From contig NZ_VKAA01000003.1 in the NCBI RefSeq assembly GCF_007096635.1, positions 124,001-188,000 on the forward strand: DNA of 64,000 bases. The letters run 5' to 3'. Positions 7,852 to 16,663 of the stretch are shown here, piece by piece. The notes beneath the pieces are model-generated. The model ran no database searches. It had not been told where the DNA came from and saw only the letters and a program-made list of their open reading frames with translations. The stretch is from Mycolicibacterium sp. 018/SC-01/001 (GTDB lineage Bacteria > Actinomycetota > Actinomycetes > Mycobacteriales > Mycobacteriaceae). Made by a program: the position numbers and the translations under genes. Within the stretch, counting starts at the first letter, position 1. Each line of letters begins with the position of its first letter.

Positions 7852-9075
7852 ATGACCGAACGGCCGGCTATCCGGTATCCCGGGCCCACGCTGACCACGC
7901 GTTTGCAGTGGCTGCTCAAGGCCGGTCCGGGTGACTACCTGCTGGCTGCGAGTGTCGCCAGCGCTAACCTGCCGGTCATCGGAAAGCATCTCGAACCGCT
8001 CGGCGCGCTGACCGCCGCCGGTATCTGGGGTGCCCGGCATGCCCCCGACTTCCTGAACGCGACGGTCAAGAGCCTGTTGGCCCCCAATGACGCCGAGCTC
8101 AAGCAGCGCGAGCGGGACTGCACCAACGAGGTGACCCAGGCCGCGCTGCGCAGTGTCGTGTCGGCCAAGGACCTCGACATCGAATGGCCGGCGGCCGAAC
8201 GCACCCCGCCCGTCTGGAAGATGCGCGAGCACCGGCGCAACGTGCACCGGACCTCGGTGCGGTACGGGCCCCGCCCGACGCAGCTGCTCGACGTCTGGCG
8301 CCGCGACGACCTCCCGACGCAGCCGGCTCCGGTGCTGCTGTTCGTCCCCGGTGGCGCATGGGTGCACGGCAGCCGGATGCTGCAGGGCTACGCGCTGATG
8401 TCCCACCTGGCCGAGAAGGGCTGGGTCTGCCTGTCCATCGACTACCGCGTGGCACCGCACCACCCCTGGCCGGCGCACATGGTCGATGTGAAGACCGCGA
8501 TCGCGTGGGCACGCGCCAATGTCGACAAATTCGGCGGCGACCGCGATTTCGTCGCCATCGCGGGAGCCTCGGCGGGCGGGCACCTCGCCGCGCTCGCCGG
8601 CCTGACGGCCAACGACCCCGAGATGCAGTGCGAGCTGCCCGAAGGATCCGACACGTCGGTCGACGCCGTGGTCGGCATCTACGGCCGTTACGACTGGGAG
8701 GACAAGTCCACCGTCGAGCGGGTCCGCTTCGTGGACTTCCTCGAGCGTGTGGTGGTCCGCCGGTCGATGGCCAAGCACCCCGACATCTTCCGCAAGGCGT
8801 CGCCGATCGCGCGCGTCCACGCCGATGCACCGCCGTTCCTGGTGGTACACGGCACCGGCGACAGTGTGATCCCGGTGGCGCAGGCTCGCGATTTCGTCGA
8901 GCGGCTCAAGGGCGTGTCCCGGTCGATCGTCAGCTACGTCGAGTTGCCGGGCGCCGGACACGGTTTCGACATGACCGACGGTGCGCGCACTGGTGCCGCC
9001 TCCACGGCAATCGGGTTGTTCCTCAACCACATTCACCGAAATCGCAGCCTCATCGGGGCCAAAGAGGTTATATAG
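7852..9075 (+). CDS. alpha/beta hydrolase (lipase/esterase), LipO-like
   Basis: 407 residues. The ATG at 7852 is preferred over an in-frame start 90 bases upstream, because MTERPAIRYPGP begins the conserved-looking protein. The motifs are VPGGAW in the oxyanion position, GASAGGH (nucleophile Ser) and AGHGFDM (His). It aligns along its length with the hydrolase at 10537-11772: GGAW, YRVAP versus YRVSP, GIYGRYDW versus PIYGRYDW, and DAPPF. The two are paralogues placed on either side of the wax-ester synthase gene. It stops 27 bases before that gene and is probably co-transcribed with it, consistent with turnover of storage or exported lipid esters. Confidence 0.88.
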   Translation: MTERPAIRYPGPTLTTRLQWLLKAGPGDYLLAASVASANLPVIGKHLEPLGALTAAGIWGARHAPDFLNATVKSLLAPNDAELKQRERDCTNEVTQAALRSVVSAKDLDIEWPAAERTPPVWKMREHRRNVHRTSVRYGPRPTQLLDVWRRDDLPTQPAPVLLFVPGGAWVHGSRMLQGYALMSHLAEKGWVCLSIDYRVAPHHPWPAHMVDVKTAIAWARANVDKFGGDRDFVAIAGASAGGHLAALAGLTANDPEMQCELPEGSDTSVDAVVGIYGRYDWEDKSTVERVRFVDFLERVVVRRSMAKHPDIFRKASPIARVHADAPPFLVVHGTGDSVIPVAQARDFVERLKGVSRSIVSYVELPGAGHGFDMTDGARTGAASTAIGLFLNHIHRNRSLIGAKEVI

Positions 9076-9096
9076 ACACCTCGGACGAGAGGTGTC
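9075..9096 (+). other. intercistronic hairpin between hydrolase and wax-ester synthase genes
   Basis: A perfect 8-base stem, GACACCTC/GAGGTGTC, with a 6-base GGACGA loop. It begins at the last base of the hydrolase stop codon and ends 6 bases before the GTG of the next gene. It has no T-run, so it is more likely to affect processing or translation of the second gene than to terminate. Confidence 0.5.
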
Positions 9097-9102
9097 GGCA
9101 CG

Positions 9103-10521
9103 GTGAAGAGGCTTCGCGGGTGGGACGCTGTTCTGCTGTACAGCGAGACGCCCAACGTCCACATGCACACGCTGAAACTGGCGATCATCGACCTCTCCGA
9201 TCTGGGCGGGGTCCGTTTCGGTGTGGAGGAGTTGCGTACCGTCATCCACGGCCGGCTCTACAAGCTCGACCCGTTCCGCTACGAGCTGATCGACATCCCG
9301 TTCAAGTTCCACCACCCGATGTGGCGGGAGAACGTCGAAGTCGACCTCGACTACCACGTCCGGTCGTGCCACGTCGATGCGCCCGGTGGTCGCCGCCAGC
9401 TCGACGAGATGGTGGGAAAGTTGGCGAGTACGCCGCTGGACCGCAGCCGCCCGCTGTGGGAGATGTACCTGATCGAGGGTCTGGCCGGTGGCCGGATCGC
9501 AGTGCTGGGCAAGATCCATCACGCGCTGGCCGACGGGGTGGCGTCGGCAAATCTGCTGGCCCGCGGCATGGACCTGCAGGAGGGCCCGCAGGCCGACCGT
9601 GATTCTTACGCCACCGAACCCGCGCCGACGCGCGGCGAGCTGGTGCGCTCGGCGTTCGCCGATCACGTCCGCCAGATCCGGCGGTTACCGTCGGTGGTGC
9701 GCTACACCGCAGAGGGGGTGCGTCGTGTCCGCGCCAGCCAGCACAAGTTGTCACCGGAGCTGACGCGGCCGTTCACGCCGCCGCCGACGTTCATGAATCA
9801 CATGCTCGACGCGACGCGCCGGTTCGCGACGGCGACCCTCGCGCTGGCCGACGTCAAGGAGACCGCCAAGCACCTCGGAGTCACCATCAACGACATGGTG
9901 CTGTCGATGTCCGCGGGTGCGCTGCGAGAGTTGTTGCTGCAGTACGACGGTCACGCCGACCATCCGCTGCTGGCGTCGGTGCCGGTGAGTTTCGACTTCT
10001 CGCCGGACCGGATCTCGGGAAACTACTTCACCGGTGTGCTGGTGAGTCTGCCGGTCGAGGTCGAGGACCCGCTGGAACGGGTGCGCGTGGCGCACGATTC
10101 CGCGGCCGCCGGCAAGGAGAGCAACACGCTGCTGGGCCCCGAACTGGTCAGCCAGTGGTCGGCGTACTTCCCGCCGGCCCCCGCTGAGGCGATGTTCCGG
10201 TGGCTGTCGGCCAAAGACGGTCAGAACAAGGTGATGAACCTACCGATCTCCAACGTGCCCGGGCCTCGGGAGCGGGCCAAGGTCGGGGGTGCGCTGGTGA
10301 CGGGCTTGTACTCGGTGGGCCCACTCACCGCGGGCAGCGGCCTGAACATCACGGTGTGGAGCTACGTCGACCAGCTCAACATCTCGGTGCTCGCGGACGG
10401 CAAGACCCTGAAGGACCCGCACGAACTCACCGACGCGATGGTCGCCGCGTTCCTCGAGATCCGCCGTGCTGCAGGGCTTTCCGAGCAGCTCACCGAGATC
10501 GACACCGCGCTGGCGCCGTAG
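9103..10521 (+). CDS. WS/DGAT-family wax ester synthase / diacylglycerol acyltransferase (Rv1425-like)
   Basis: 472 residues from GTG 9103. The catalytic HHxxxDG motif is present as HHALADG at residues 139-145. C-terminal conserved elements include NDMVLSMSAGALRELL, NLPISNVPGP and the YSVGPLTAGSGLNITVWSY region. Family members join fatty acyl-CoA to a fatty alcohol or diacylglycerol to make wax esters or triacylglycerol, often at the membrane or lipid-body surface. Length matches mycobacterial Tgs proteins (about 450-480). Its place between two LipO-like hydrolases and beside an acyl-CoA ligase/acyltransferase operon matches the Rv1425-Rv1428c order, supporting a storage- or envelope-lipid role. 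Confidence 0.92.
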   Translation: MKRLRGWDAVLLYSETPNVHMHTLKLAIIDLSDLGGVRFGVEELRTVIHGRLYKLDPFRYELIDIPFKFHHPMWRENVEVDLDYHVRSCHVDAPGGRRQLDEMVGKLASTPLDRSRPLWEMYLIEGLAGGRIAVLGKIHHALADGVASANLLARGMDLQEGPQADRDSYATEPAPTRGELVRSAFADHVRQIRRLPSVVRYTAEGVRRVRASQHKLSPELTRPFTPPPTFMNHMLDATRRFATATLALADVKETAKHLGVTINDMVLSMSAGALRELLLQYDGHADHPLLASVPVSFDFSPDRISGNYFTGVLVSLPVEVEDPLERVRVAHDSAAAGKESNTLLGPELVSQWSAYFPPAPAEAMFRWLSAKDGQNKVMNLPISNVPGPRERAKVGGALVTGLYSVGPLTAGSGLNITVWSYVDQLNISVLADGKTLKDPHELTDAMVAAFLEIRRAAGLSEQLTEIDTALAP

Positions 10522-10536
10522 CCGACCGGGCTGCGG

Positions 10537-11772
10537 TCAGGCTCTGGCGCGGGTGGCCTGCACCCAGGACAGGAATTCCTCGACCGCCTGCGCGGTGTAA
10601 TGCGCGCGCGGTGACCCGTAGTAGAAGTCGAAAGCGTGCTGTGCGTGCGGGATCTCGGCGTAGACGACCGGCGAGGAGGACACCTCGCGCAGCGCCTTGG
10701 CGAATTCCTGTCCCTCCCCGACGGGGATGATCGAGTCGTCCTGCCCGTGCAGCACGAAGAACGGGGGTGCGTCCTCGCGCAAACGCAGGATCGGCGACGC
10801 GTCGCGATAGACGGAGCGGTCGGTGCGGAACGGCCTTTTGACCACCCACTTCTGCAGGAAGCCGATGAACTCTCTGCGGCCGCTGCCTTCTGCGGACACC
10901 CAGTCGTAGCGGCCGTAGATCGGCACGGCCGCCACCACGGAGGTGTCGGCGTCCTCGAAGCCGGGCTGCCACGTCTTGTCGTCGGCGGTCAGTGCCGCCA
11001 GCGCTGACAGGTGGCCGCCGGCTGAGCCGCCCGAGATGGCGACGAAGTCGGGGTCGCCGCCGTAGTCGGCGATGTTGTCCTTGATCCAGGCCAGCGCCCG
11101 CTTGACGTCGACGATGTGATCCGGCCAGGTGTTGCGGGGGCTGACCCGGTAGCCCATCGACACGCACACCCAGCCGTGGTCGGCGAGGTGGCTGAGCATC
11201 GGGTAGGCCTGCGGCCGGCGCATCCCGATCGCCCAGGCGCCGCCCGGAACTTGAAGCAGCACAGGCGCTTTGCCGTCACGGGGCAGGTCGGGCCGGCGCC
11301 AGATGTCGGCGCGGTTCGCCTCCCCGTATGGTCCGTAGGCCACGGTGGCGGCCTTCTCGACGTAGCGGCGCCGCACGAAGTCGTTGGGCGGAATGCCGAT
11401 CATCCGGCGTCGACGGGCCTTCGCCTTGTCGGCGATGGCCTGGTAGTCGTCGCCGAGCGCATCCCGTAGCGGGTCTTCGAAGTGCGGCTGGGATGCGATG
11501 TTGCGACGCTGGATCAGCCACAGCAGGCCCCAGGCAATGGCTGTGAGCAGCAACGCGATTCGACCACGGGTGCCGCGGAAATCGCCCCGCAGGCCGCGGC
11601 GCACCGCGTCGGCCATCGAACCGAGCATGTAGAGCGCCGACATCTCCGAGGTGGGCCAGCCGAACGCGAACACCCCGATAGTGAGGTAGCCCTCCCGGGC
11701 CAGTGGTCGGACTCCGTTGGCTGCGTTGAGCAGCTCGGCAACGGCCCGCAGCAACGGGCGGGGCTCACGCAT
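10537..11772 (-). CDS. lipO: alpha/beta hydrolase, LipO orthologue candidate
   Basis: 411 residues. A membrane-prone N-terminal region (IALLLTAIAWGLLWLIQRR, about residues 70-90) precedes the hydrolase core. The core shows VPGGAWAIG, ISGGSAGGHLSAL with the nucleophile Ser, and HAQHAFDF with the His. It is the last gene of a three-gene minus-strand operon and overlaps the acyl-CoA ligase stop by 8 bases. The order acyltransferase, ligase, hydrolase next to a WS/DGAT gene is that of Rv1428c-fadD12-lipO. Its paralogue at 7852 lies across the wax-ester synthase gene. It probably hydrolyses lipid esters; the natural substrate is not shown by the sequence. Confidence 0.85.
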   Translation of the reverse strand: MREPRPLLRAVAELLNAANGVRPLAREGYLTIGVFAFGWPTSEMSALYMLGSMADAVRRGLRGDFRGTRGRIALLLTAIAWGLLWLIQRRNIASQPHFEDPLRDALGDDYQAIADKAKARRRRMIGIPPNDFVRRRYVEKAATVAYGPYGEANRADIWRRPDLPRDGKAPVLLQVPGGAWAIGMRRPQAYPMLSHLADHGWVCVSMGYRVSPRNTWPDHIVDVKRALAWIKDNIADYGGDPDFVAISGGSAGGHLSALAALTADDKTWQPGFEDADTSVVAAVPIYGRYDWVSAEGSGRREFIGFLQKWVVKRPFRTDRSVYRDASPILRLREDAPPFFVLHGQDDSIIPVGEGQEFAKALREVSSSPVVYAEIPHAQHAFDFYYGSPRAHYTAQAVEEFLSWVQATRARA

Positions 11773-13399
11773 GCTCGATGCGCTCCTGGAGATCCTTGCG
11801 GGAGATCTTGCCGGTGATGCTGCGGGGGAGCTCGTCGAGCATCGTGATCTGGCGCGGCACTTTGTAATTGGCCAAGTTGTCCCGCACGTGCTGCTTCAAG
11901 GTGTCCGGGGTCGCGCCGGCCCCCGGCGTCAGCACGACGAAGGCGACCAGCCGCTGGCCGAACTTCTCGTCGTCGGCGCCGAGCACCGCGGCCTCGGCCA
12001 CGTCGGGATGTGACGTCAGCGTCTTCTCCACCTCGATGGGGTAGACGTTCTCCCCGCCGGAGACGATCATCTCGTCGTCGCGGCCCACCACGAACAGCCG
12101 CCCCTCGTCGTCGAGGTAGCCGACGTCACCGGAGCACATGTACCCCTCGTGGAAGTCCTTCGTGGTGCCGGAGGTGTAGCCGTCGAACTGGGTCGAGTTG
12201 CGCACGTAGATGGCGCCGGTCTCGCCGACCGGCAGGTCGCGCAGGTCGGCGTCCAGAATACGGATCTGCGTGCCCTCGGCGGGCCGGCCCGCGGTGTCCG
12301 GTGCGGCCCGCAGGTCGCGCGGCGTCGCGGTCGCGATCATGCCCGCTTCGGTCGCGTTGTAGTTGTTGTAGATCACGTCGCCGAACCGGTCCATGAACGC
12401 GGTGACGACGTCGGGGCGCATTCGGGAGCCCGACGCTGCGGCGAAGCGCAGGGAGCGGCCGCTGTAGCGGTCGAGGACCTCGTCGGGCAGTTCCATGATC
12501 CGGTCGAACATCACAGGGACGACACACAGTCCGGTCGCGCGGTGCCGGTCGACCAGATCCAGGGTGGCCTCGGGGTCGAACTTGCGACGGGTGATGATCG
12601 TGCACGCCATCGTCGCCGCGAACACCAGCTGGGAGAACCCCCAGGCATGGAACATCGGGGCCACGACGACGACGGGCTGTTCGGCCCGCCACGGGGTGCG
12701 ATCCAGGATGGACTTGAGCACGCTCGGGTCGCCACCGGAATGGCTGGCACCCTTGGGAGTTCCCGTGGTACCGGAGGTGAGCAGGATGGTCCGGCCCTTG
12801 GCGGCGGCCCGTTGCGGCTCCTGCCCGGCGTGCTCCTCGATCATCGACTCGACGGTCTGCTCGTGGCCGTCGGTGTCGGTCCACGCGACGATCCTCGGCG
12901 TGTCGGGGCTGTCGGCGAGCGCACGGTCGACCGTCTCGGTGAACTCCTCGTCGTAGACGAGTACCAGTGTGCGCCCGTCGCTTTCACGGGAGACGACCTC
13001 GGCCAGCGCCGGTCCGGCGAAGGACGTGTTGAGCAGCAGCACGTCGGCGCCGATGCGGTTGGCCGCGATCATCGTCTCGACGAAGCCGCGATGGTTACGG
13101 GCCATCAGGCCGACGACGTCGGGTGCGCCGCCGGGCAGCGCCTGAAGCGCTGCGGCGAATGCGTCTGCGCGCCGGTCGATCTGGCGCCACGTGAGCACGC
13201 CGAGTTCGTCGACGAGTCCGGCCCGGTCACCGCAGCGCTGGGCGGCGGCGGCGAATCCGGATGTGACGGCCATGTTCTCGCGCTGCATCGCCGCGGCGAT
13301 CCGCAGGTATTTATCCGGCCGCATCGGGGCGATCATGCCCGCGCGCACCATGGTCGAGACCATCCCCACGGTGCCGGTGATCGGATCGAGGAGGCCCAT
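11765..13399 (-). CDS. fadD12: long-chain fatty acyl-CoA/AMP ligase, FadD12-like
   Basis: 544 residues. ANL-superfamily motifs are clear: the P-loop TILLTSGTTGTPKG, the YNATEAG motif, the YMCSGDVGYLDDEGRL region, and C-terminal hinge GRDDEMIVSGGENVYP followed by SITGKISRKDL, which carries the catalytic Lys. The enzyme activates a fatty acid to acyl-adenylate and then acyl-CoA. It overlaps lipO by 8 bases and the upstream acyltransferase gene by 1 base, so all three are translated from one message. The symbol rests on the Rv1427c position and on family, not on a computed orthology. A KstR-type motif precedes the operon. Confidence 0.88.
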   Translation of the reverse strand: MGLLDPITGTVGMVSTMVRAGMIAPMRPDKYLRIAAAMQRENMAVTSGFAAAAQRCGDRAGLVDELGVLTWRQIDRRADAFAAALQALPGGAPDVVGLMARNHRGFVETMIAANRIGADVLLLNTSFAGPALAEVVSRESDGRTLVLVYDEEFTETVDRALADSPDTPRIVAWTDTDGHEQTVESMIEEHAGQEPQRAAAKGRTILLTSGTTGTPKGASHSGGDPSVLKSILDRTPWRAEQPVVVVAPMFHAWGFSQLVFAATMACTIITRRKFDPEATLDLVDRHRATGLCVVPVMFDRIMELPDEVLDRYSGRSLRFAAASGSRMRPDVVTAFMDRFGDVIYNNYNATEAGMIATATPRDLRAAPDTAGRPAEGTQIRILDADLRDLPVGETGAIYVRNSTQFDGYTSGTTKDFHEGYMCSGDVGYLDDEGRLFVVGRDDEMIVSGGENVYPIEVEKTLTSHPDVAEAAVLGADDEKFGQRLVAFVVLTPGAGATPDTLKQHVRDNLANYKVPRQITMLDELPRSITGKISRKDLQERIEHA

Positions 13400-14208
13400 C
13401 AGCCGATCACCGGCAGCCGGCGCTGGGCCGCCAGTTCGTCGAGGGCGCGCTGCATGACATGCCGGACGTGCGCGTCCACCTCGTCGATGTCGGGGTTCTC
13501 ACCGAATTCCGCGACGATATCGATCGGCGGCAGCACCTGCATGGTGATCTTCGCCGGTAGCGGCATGTTGAGTGGCACCACCATCGACAGACCGAACGGG
13601 AAGCCGAACGAGATGGGCAGGATCTTGGTGCGGAACGCGCGAGCGATCGGGCCCAGGGCTTTGGCCACTCCGGTGCCGCGGGAGAGGAACAGTTGCGCTT
13701 CCTGCCCGCCGATGCCGACGGTGGGCACGATCGGCACGCCGGAGTTGAGCGCGGCCTTCACGTAGCCGGTGCGTCCGCCGAAGTCGATCTTGTTGGCGGA
13801 CAAGGTGGGCCGGTACACGTCGTAGTCACCGCCCGGGAACACCACCACGACGCCGCCGGACCGCAGCGCCTCGTCCGCGTTCTGATGATTGGCCGGGATG
13901 AATCCGGTCTTCTTGAAGAACGCCCCGGTCGGGCCGACCATCAGCATGTCGTGGCTCAGCGTGTAGACCGGGCGATCGAAGCCGAACTTCTCGTAGAAGC
14001 CGCTCGCGAACACGGGGACATCCATCGCGAACAAGCCGCCCGAGTGGTTGGAGACCACCAGTGCCCCGCCGGCCGGGAACGTGTCCAGTCCGCGGACCTC
14101 GGCCCGGTGGTAGCCCTTGAGAAAGGGGCGCAGCAACCCCATCACGCGCTCGGTCAGCACGGGGTCCCATTTGGTGATCTCCGACGGCGTGATCTCGGTC
14201 GAGTCCAC
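13399..14208 (-). CDS. lysophospholipid/glycerol-phosphate acyltransferase family protein (Rv1428c-like)
   Basis: 269 residues. The PlsC-type motif is present as NHSGG (standing for HX4D, the segment being VVSNHSGGLFAMDVPVF), and a later PGGDYDVYRP segment matches the substrate-binding block of the family. The protein transfers an acyl group to a hydroxyl acceptor at the membrane face. It is the first gene of the operon with the ligase and hydrolase and shares one base with the ligase start. The promoter region carries an exact match to the KstR consensus 21 bases upstream of its ATG, so induction by cholesterol-derived CoA esters is predicted. Confidence 0.85.
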   Translation of the reverse strand: MDSTEITPSEITKWDPVLTERVMGLLRPFLKGYHRAEVRGLDTFPAGGALVVSNHSGGLFAMDVPVFASGFYEKFGFDRPVYTLSHDMLMVGPTGAFFKKTGFIPANHQNADEALRSGGVVVVFPGGDYDVYRPTLSANKIDFGGRTGYVKAALNSGVPIVPTVGIGGQEAQLFLSRGTGVAKALGPIARAFRTKILPISFGFPFGLSMVVPLNMPLPAKITMQVLPPIDIVAEFGENPDIDEVDAHVRHVMQRALDELAAQRRLPVIG

Positions 14209-14228
14209 GGAACCCCCTACGCGATGAC

Positions 14229-14242
14229 TGGAACGTGTTCTA
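14229..14242. promoter_or_regulatory. candidate KstR operator
   Basis: TGGAACGTGTTCTA is an exact fit to TNNAACNNGTTNNA, the published binding consensus of the TetR-type cholesterol-catabolism repressor KstR. It lies 21-34 bases upstream of the start of the minus-strand acyltransferase-fadD12-lipO operon, a position where a repressor would overlap the promoter. Confidence 0.65.
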
Positions 14243-14292
14243 GTTTTGGCCAGTCTACCGAAGGCGTGGCCGGCGCCGTGCCGACCATCCTG

Positions 14293-14973
14293 TCACTGTG
14301 GAGGAGCCGAGAGGTGGCTCTTCACCGTCTGCGTCAATTCGTCGGCGAGGATCTCGTTCTCTCCGGCGAACAGCCCGTCGAGGGCGAGCCGGGCGACGAC
14401 TGCGGGATCGGTCTTCTGGTCGGCGGGGATGTAGCTGACCATGTCGGTGTCCATGTAGCCGACGTGCAGCGCCGCGACGTGGATTCCGCGGGGCGCCAGC
14501 TCTGCCCGGACCGCGTCGGTGAGGGCCCAGCCTGCGGCCTTGGCCGCCGAGTACGCGCCGCTCGTCGCGGGGTGGTACCAGGACAGCACCGACAGCACGT
14601 TGAGGATGCGCCCACCCCCATTGCGCTCGATGACGGGAACGAAGGCCCGGGTGACGGCCAGCGTGCCGAAGTAATGGGTCTCCATCTCGAGCCGGATGTC
14701 CTCGAGCGGGCCGTCGAGAAGCCCGGCTCGGGTGGAGACGCCCGCGTTGTTGATGACGACGTTGACGTCGCCCGCGGTCTCGGCGGCGCGGCGCACGGAC
14801 TCGGGGTCGGTGATGTCGAGCTGCAGCGGGATAGCCCCGGGCAGGTCGACGGTCCCGGGGTTGCGGGCCGCGGCGTACACGGTCGCGCCGCGTTCGAGGA
14901 GTTGTTCGGCGAAGCGGCGGCCGAGGCCGCGGTTGGCGCCGGTGACGAGTGCGGTGATGTGTTCGGTGGTCAT
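14293..14973 (-). CDS. short-chain dehydrogenase/reductase (SDR)
   Basis: 226 residues. The Rossmann glycine motif is TGANRGLG near the N-terminus, NNAG follows, and the catalytic Tyr/Lys are in AYSAAKAAGWAL. It is a classical SDR fold somewhat shorter than the usual 240-260, ending with no extended C-terminal lid. It uses NAD(P)(H) on an unknown alcohol or ketone. It is divergent from the AraC-DinB regulator gene, with a 222-base shared upstream region, so that regulator is a candidate controller. It follows the KstR-associated operon on the same strand but upstream of the KstR site, so it need not share that control. Confidence 0.85.
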   Translation of the reverse strand: MTTEHITALVTGANRGLGRRFAEQLLERGATVYAAARNPGTVDLPGAIPLQLDITDPESVRRAAETAGDVNVVINNAGVSTRAGLLDGPLEDIRLEMETHYFGTLAVTRAFVPVIERNGGGRILNVLSVLSWYHPATSGAYSAAKAAGWALTDAVRAELAPRGIHVAALHVGYMDTDMVSYIPADQKTDPAVVARLALDGLFAGENEILADELTQTVKSHLSAPPQ

Positions 14974-15195
14974 GTCGTCCTCCTGAGGTCGGTCCAGCTA
15001 GGTATAGCAGACTCAACTCAGATGGGTGGCCGAAAAATCCCTGACGCAAACGTCAGCGGGAGGATCGCCCCGGCGGTAGGTTCATGACCTGTGGCGGGAC
15101 CCGGTCGGGGGTTCCCGCCACACTTTTGTCTCGGCCCCGCGGGACAGCAGGAATCGTCATGGTCCCGGTGATGACCGGCGGCGATACTCGATCTC

Positions 15196-16107
15196 ATGAC
15201 GGAACCCTCGGGGCGCGATCGGCTGCGCGAACTCCTCGACGCGGTCACCGACGTCGGCAACGGCGATGTGGGGGCGATGGCCCGCAGCAGCCACGCGTCG
15301 GAATTCCACTTCTCCCGGGAGGTGCGCCGGCTCACCGGCGAATCTCCGGCGGCGCTGCGGCGGCGGGTCATGCTCGAGCGGGCCGCCTGGCGGCTCCAAC
15401 GCGGCGACCCGGTCTCGGCCGTCGCGGCGGCGGAGGGCTGGTCGTCGGCCGAAGTGTTCTCCCGCGCGTTCCGCCGCACCTACGGTCGCCCGCCCTCGCA
15501 GGCCGCCGACGTGCACTTCCGGCTGCCCGCCCCCAACGGGCTGCACTTCCACCCGCCGCAGTCGCTGTGGATCGACAGTCCCGTGGCGGTGCCGTCCCAG
15601 CCGGATGTCACCGCGCTGATGATCGAGCACGACCTCGCCGACAGCGCCGCGTTGCTCGGGGCGGCGGCGCAGTTGGACGCGCAGCAGTGGCCGGCGCCGA
15701 TCCGTCCCGGTCAGATCGTGCTGGACTGGGACGGCCCCGAACCGAGCGTCGCAGCCGTGCTCGGGGCGATCGTGTGGAGCAAGCAGGTGTGGCTGGCGAC
15801 CATCGCGGGGGAGGACTTCCCGTCCCGGAACGCGACGCAGCACACCAGCGCCGCCGCGCTGGCGACTCTCCATGAGGACATCGGAAAGCATTGGCGTGCA
15901 ACGATTGCTGACTACACCGCGGCAGGCCGGCTGGGTGACACCGTCATCGATGCGCTGTGCGAACCGCCCGAGTCGTTCCCGCTGTACGGCATCGTCGCGC
16001 ACGTGCTGACCTACTCCGCGCATCGACGCGAACTCGCCCGCGCCATGCTCGCCGAGCACGGCATGACCGCCGGTCGTGGCGACCCACTGGACTGGATGAG
16101 GAGCTGA
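15196..16107 (+). CDS. AraC-type HTH regulator fused to a DinB-like domain
   Basis: 303 residues. Residues about 20-110 form an AraC double helix-turn-helix (SREVRRLTGESPAALRRRVM, then VAAAEGWSSAEVFSRAFRRT). Residues about 135-295 resemble the DinB four-helix fold, with a late VAHVLTYSAHRRELA segment that supplies the two-histidine metal site. The first histidine expected in that fold appears absent near VWSKQVWL. In this order (HTH first, DinB second) the DinB part may sense a ligand instead of acting as an enzyme. The next gene begins one base after its stop, so a regulator-reductase operon is likely. Confidence 0.8.
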   Translation: MTEPSGRDRLRELLDAVTDVGNGDVGAMARSSHASEFHFSREVRRLTGESPAALRRRVMLERAAWRLQRGDPVSAVAAAEGWSSAEVFSRAFRRTYGRPPSQAADVHFRLPAPNGLHFHPPQSLWIDSPVAVPSQPDVTALMIEHDLADSAALLGAAAQLDAQQWPAPIRPGQIVLDWDGPEPSVAAVLGAIVWSKQVWLATIAGEDFPSRNATQHTSAAALATLHEDIGKHWRATIADYTAAGRLGDTVIDALCEPPESFPLYGIVAHVLTYSAHRRELARAMLAEHGMTAGRGDPLDWMRS

Positions 16108-16108
16108 C

Positions 16109-16630
16109 ATGGCGTGTATCTACTTCACTGCGTCGAGCCTCGACGGCTTCGTCGCCGACGAGAACGCGGGCCTGGACTGGCTCGTCACCCGCGACATCGA
16201 CTCCGACGGGCCGTTCGCCATCGAGCCGTTGCTGGCGTCGGTCGGTGCGCTGGTGATGGGTGCCAGCACCTACGAGTGGGTCCTGGCCAACCATTCGGGG
16301 GAGTGGATGTATCCTCAGCCGTCCTGGGTGATGACCCACCGTCCGGAGATCGTCGACCCCGCCCACCCCGTGCACACGTTCGCGGGCGAGGCCACCGAGC
16401 TGTTCCCGACGCTGATCGAGGCCGCCGGGGACCGGCATGTCTGGGTGGTGGGCGGCGGAGAGGTGGCCGCGCAGTTCGTCGGCGCAGGCCTGGTGGACGA
16501 GATGATCGTGACCTACGCGCCGTGCACGCTGGGCGCCGGGGCGCGGGTGTTGCCGATCCGCTCGGAGTGGACGCTGGTGGACACCGCCCGCAACGCCGAC
16601 TTCGTCTGCGCGCACTGGCGTAAAGCCTGA
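16109..16630 (+). CDS. RibD C-terminal / dihydrofolate-reductase-like protein
   Basis: 173 residues. It starts MACIYFTASSLDGFVADE, the typical opening of the RibD_C reductase fold (TASSLDGFIA), followed by LVMGASTYEWVL and the C-terminal WVVGGGEVAAQFVGAGLVDE, the NADPH-binding segment. Proteins of this type reduce pteridine- or pyrimidine-like substrates, but many are uncharacterised standalone reductases. The start is one base past the AraC-DinB stop codon, indicating co-translation. No riboflavin genes are near, so a role in riboflavin synthesis is unlikely. Confidence 0.85.
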   Translation: MACIYFTASSLDGFVADENAGLDWLVTRDIDSDGPFAIEPLLASVGALVMGASTYEWVLANHSGEWMYPQPSWVMTHRPEIVDPAHPVHTFAGEATELFPTLIEAAGDRHVWVVGGGEVAAQFVGAGLVDEMIVTYAPCTLGAGARVLPIRSEWTLVDTARNADFVCAHWRKA

Positions 16631-16663
16631 CGGCAGCGCCGTTTCGGCATAGTCTGACCCACC

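Noticed and set aside
7789..9666. 625-residue minus-strand open frame
   Set aside because: It overlaps two genes with clear catalytic motifs on the + strand and has no domain of its own.
12149..13765. 538-residue + strand open frame
   Set aside because: It is a shadow of the fadD12-like ligase and the acyltransferase on the other strand.
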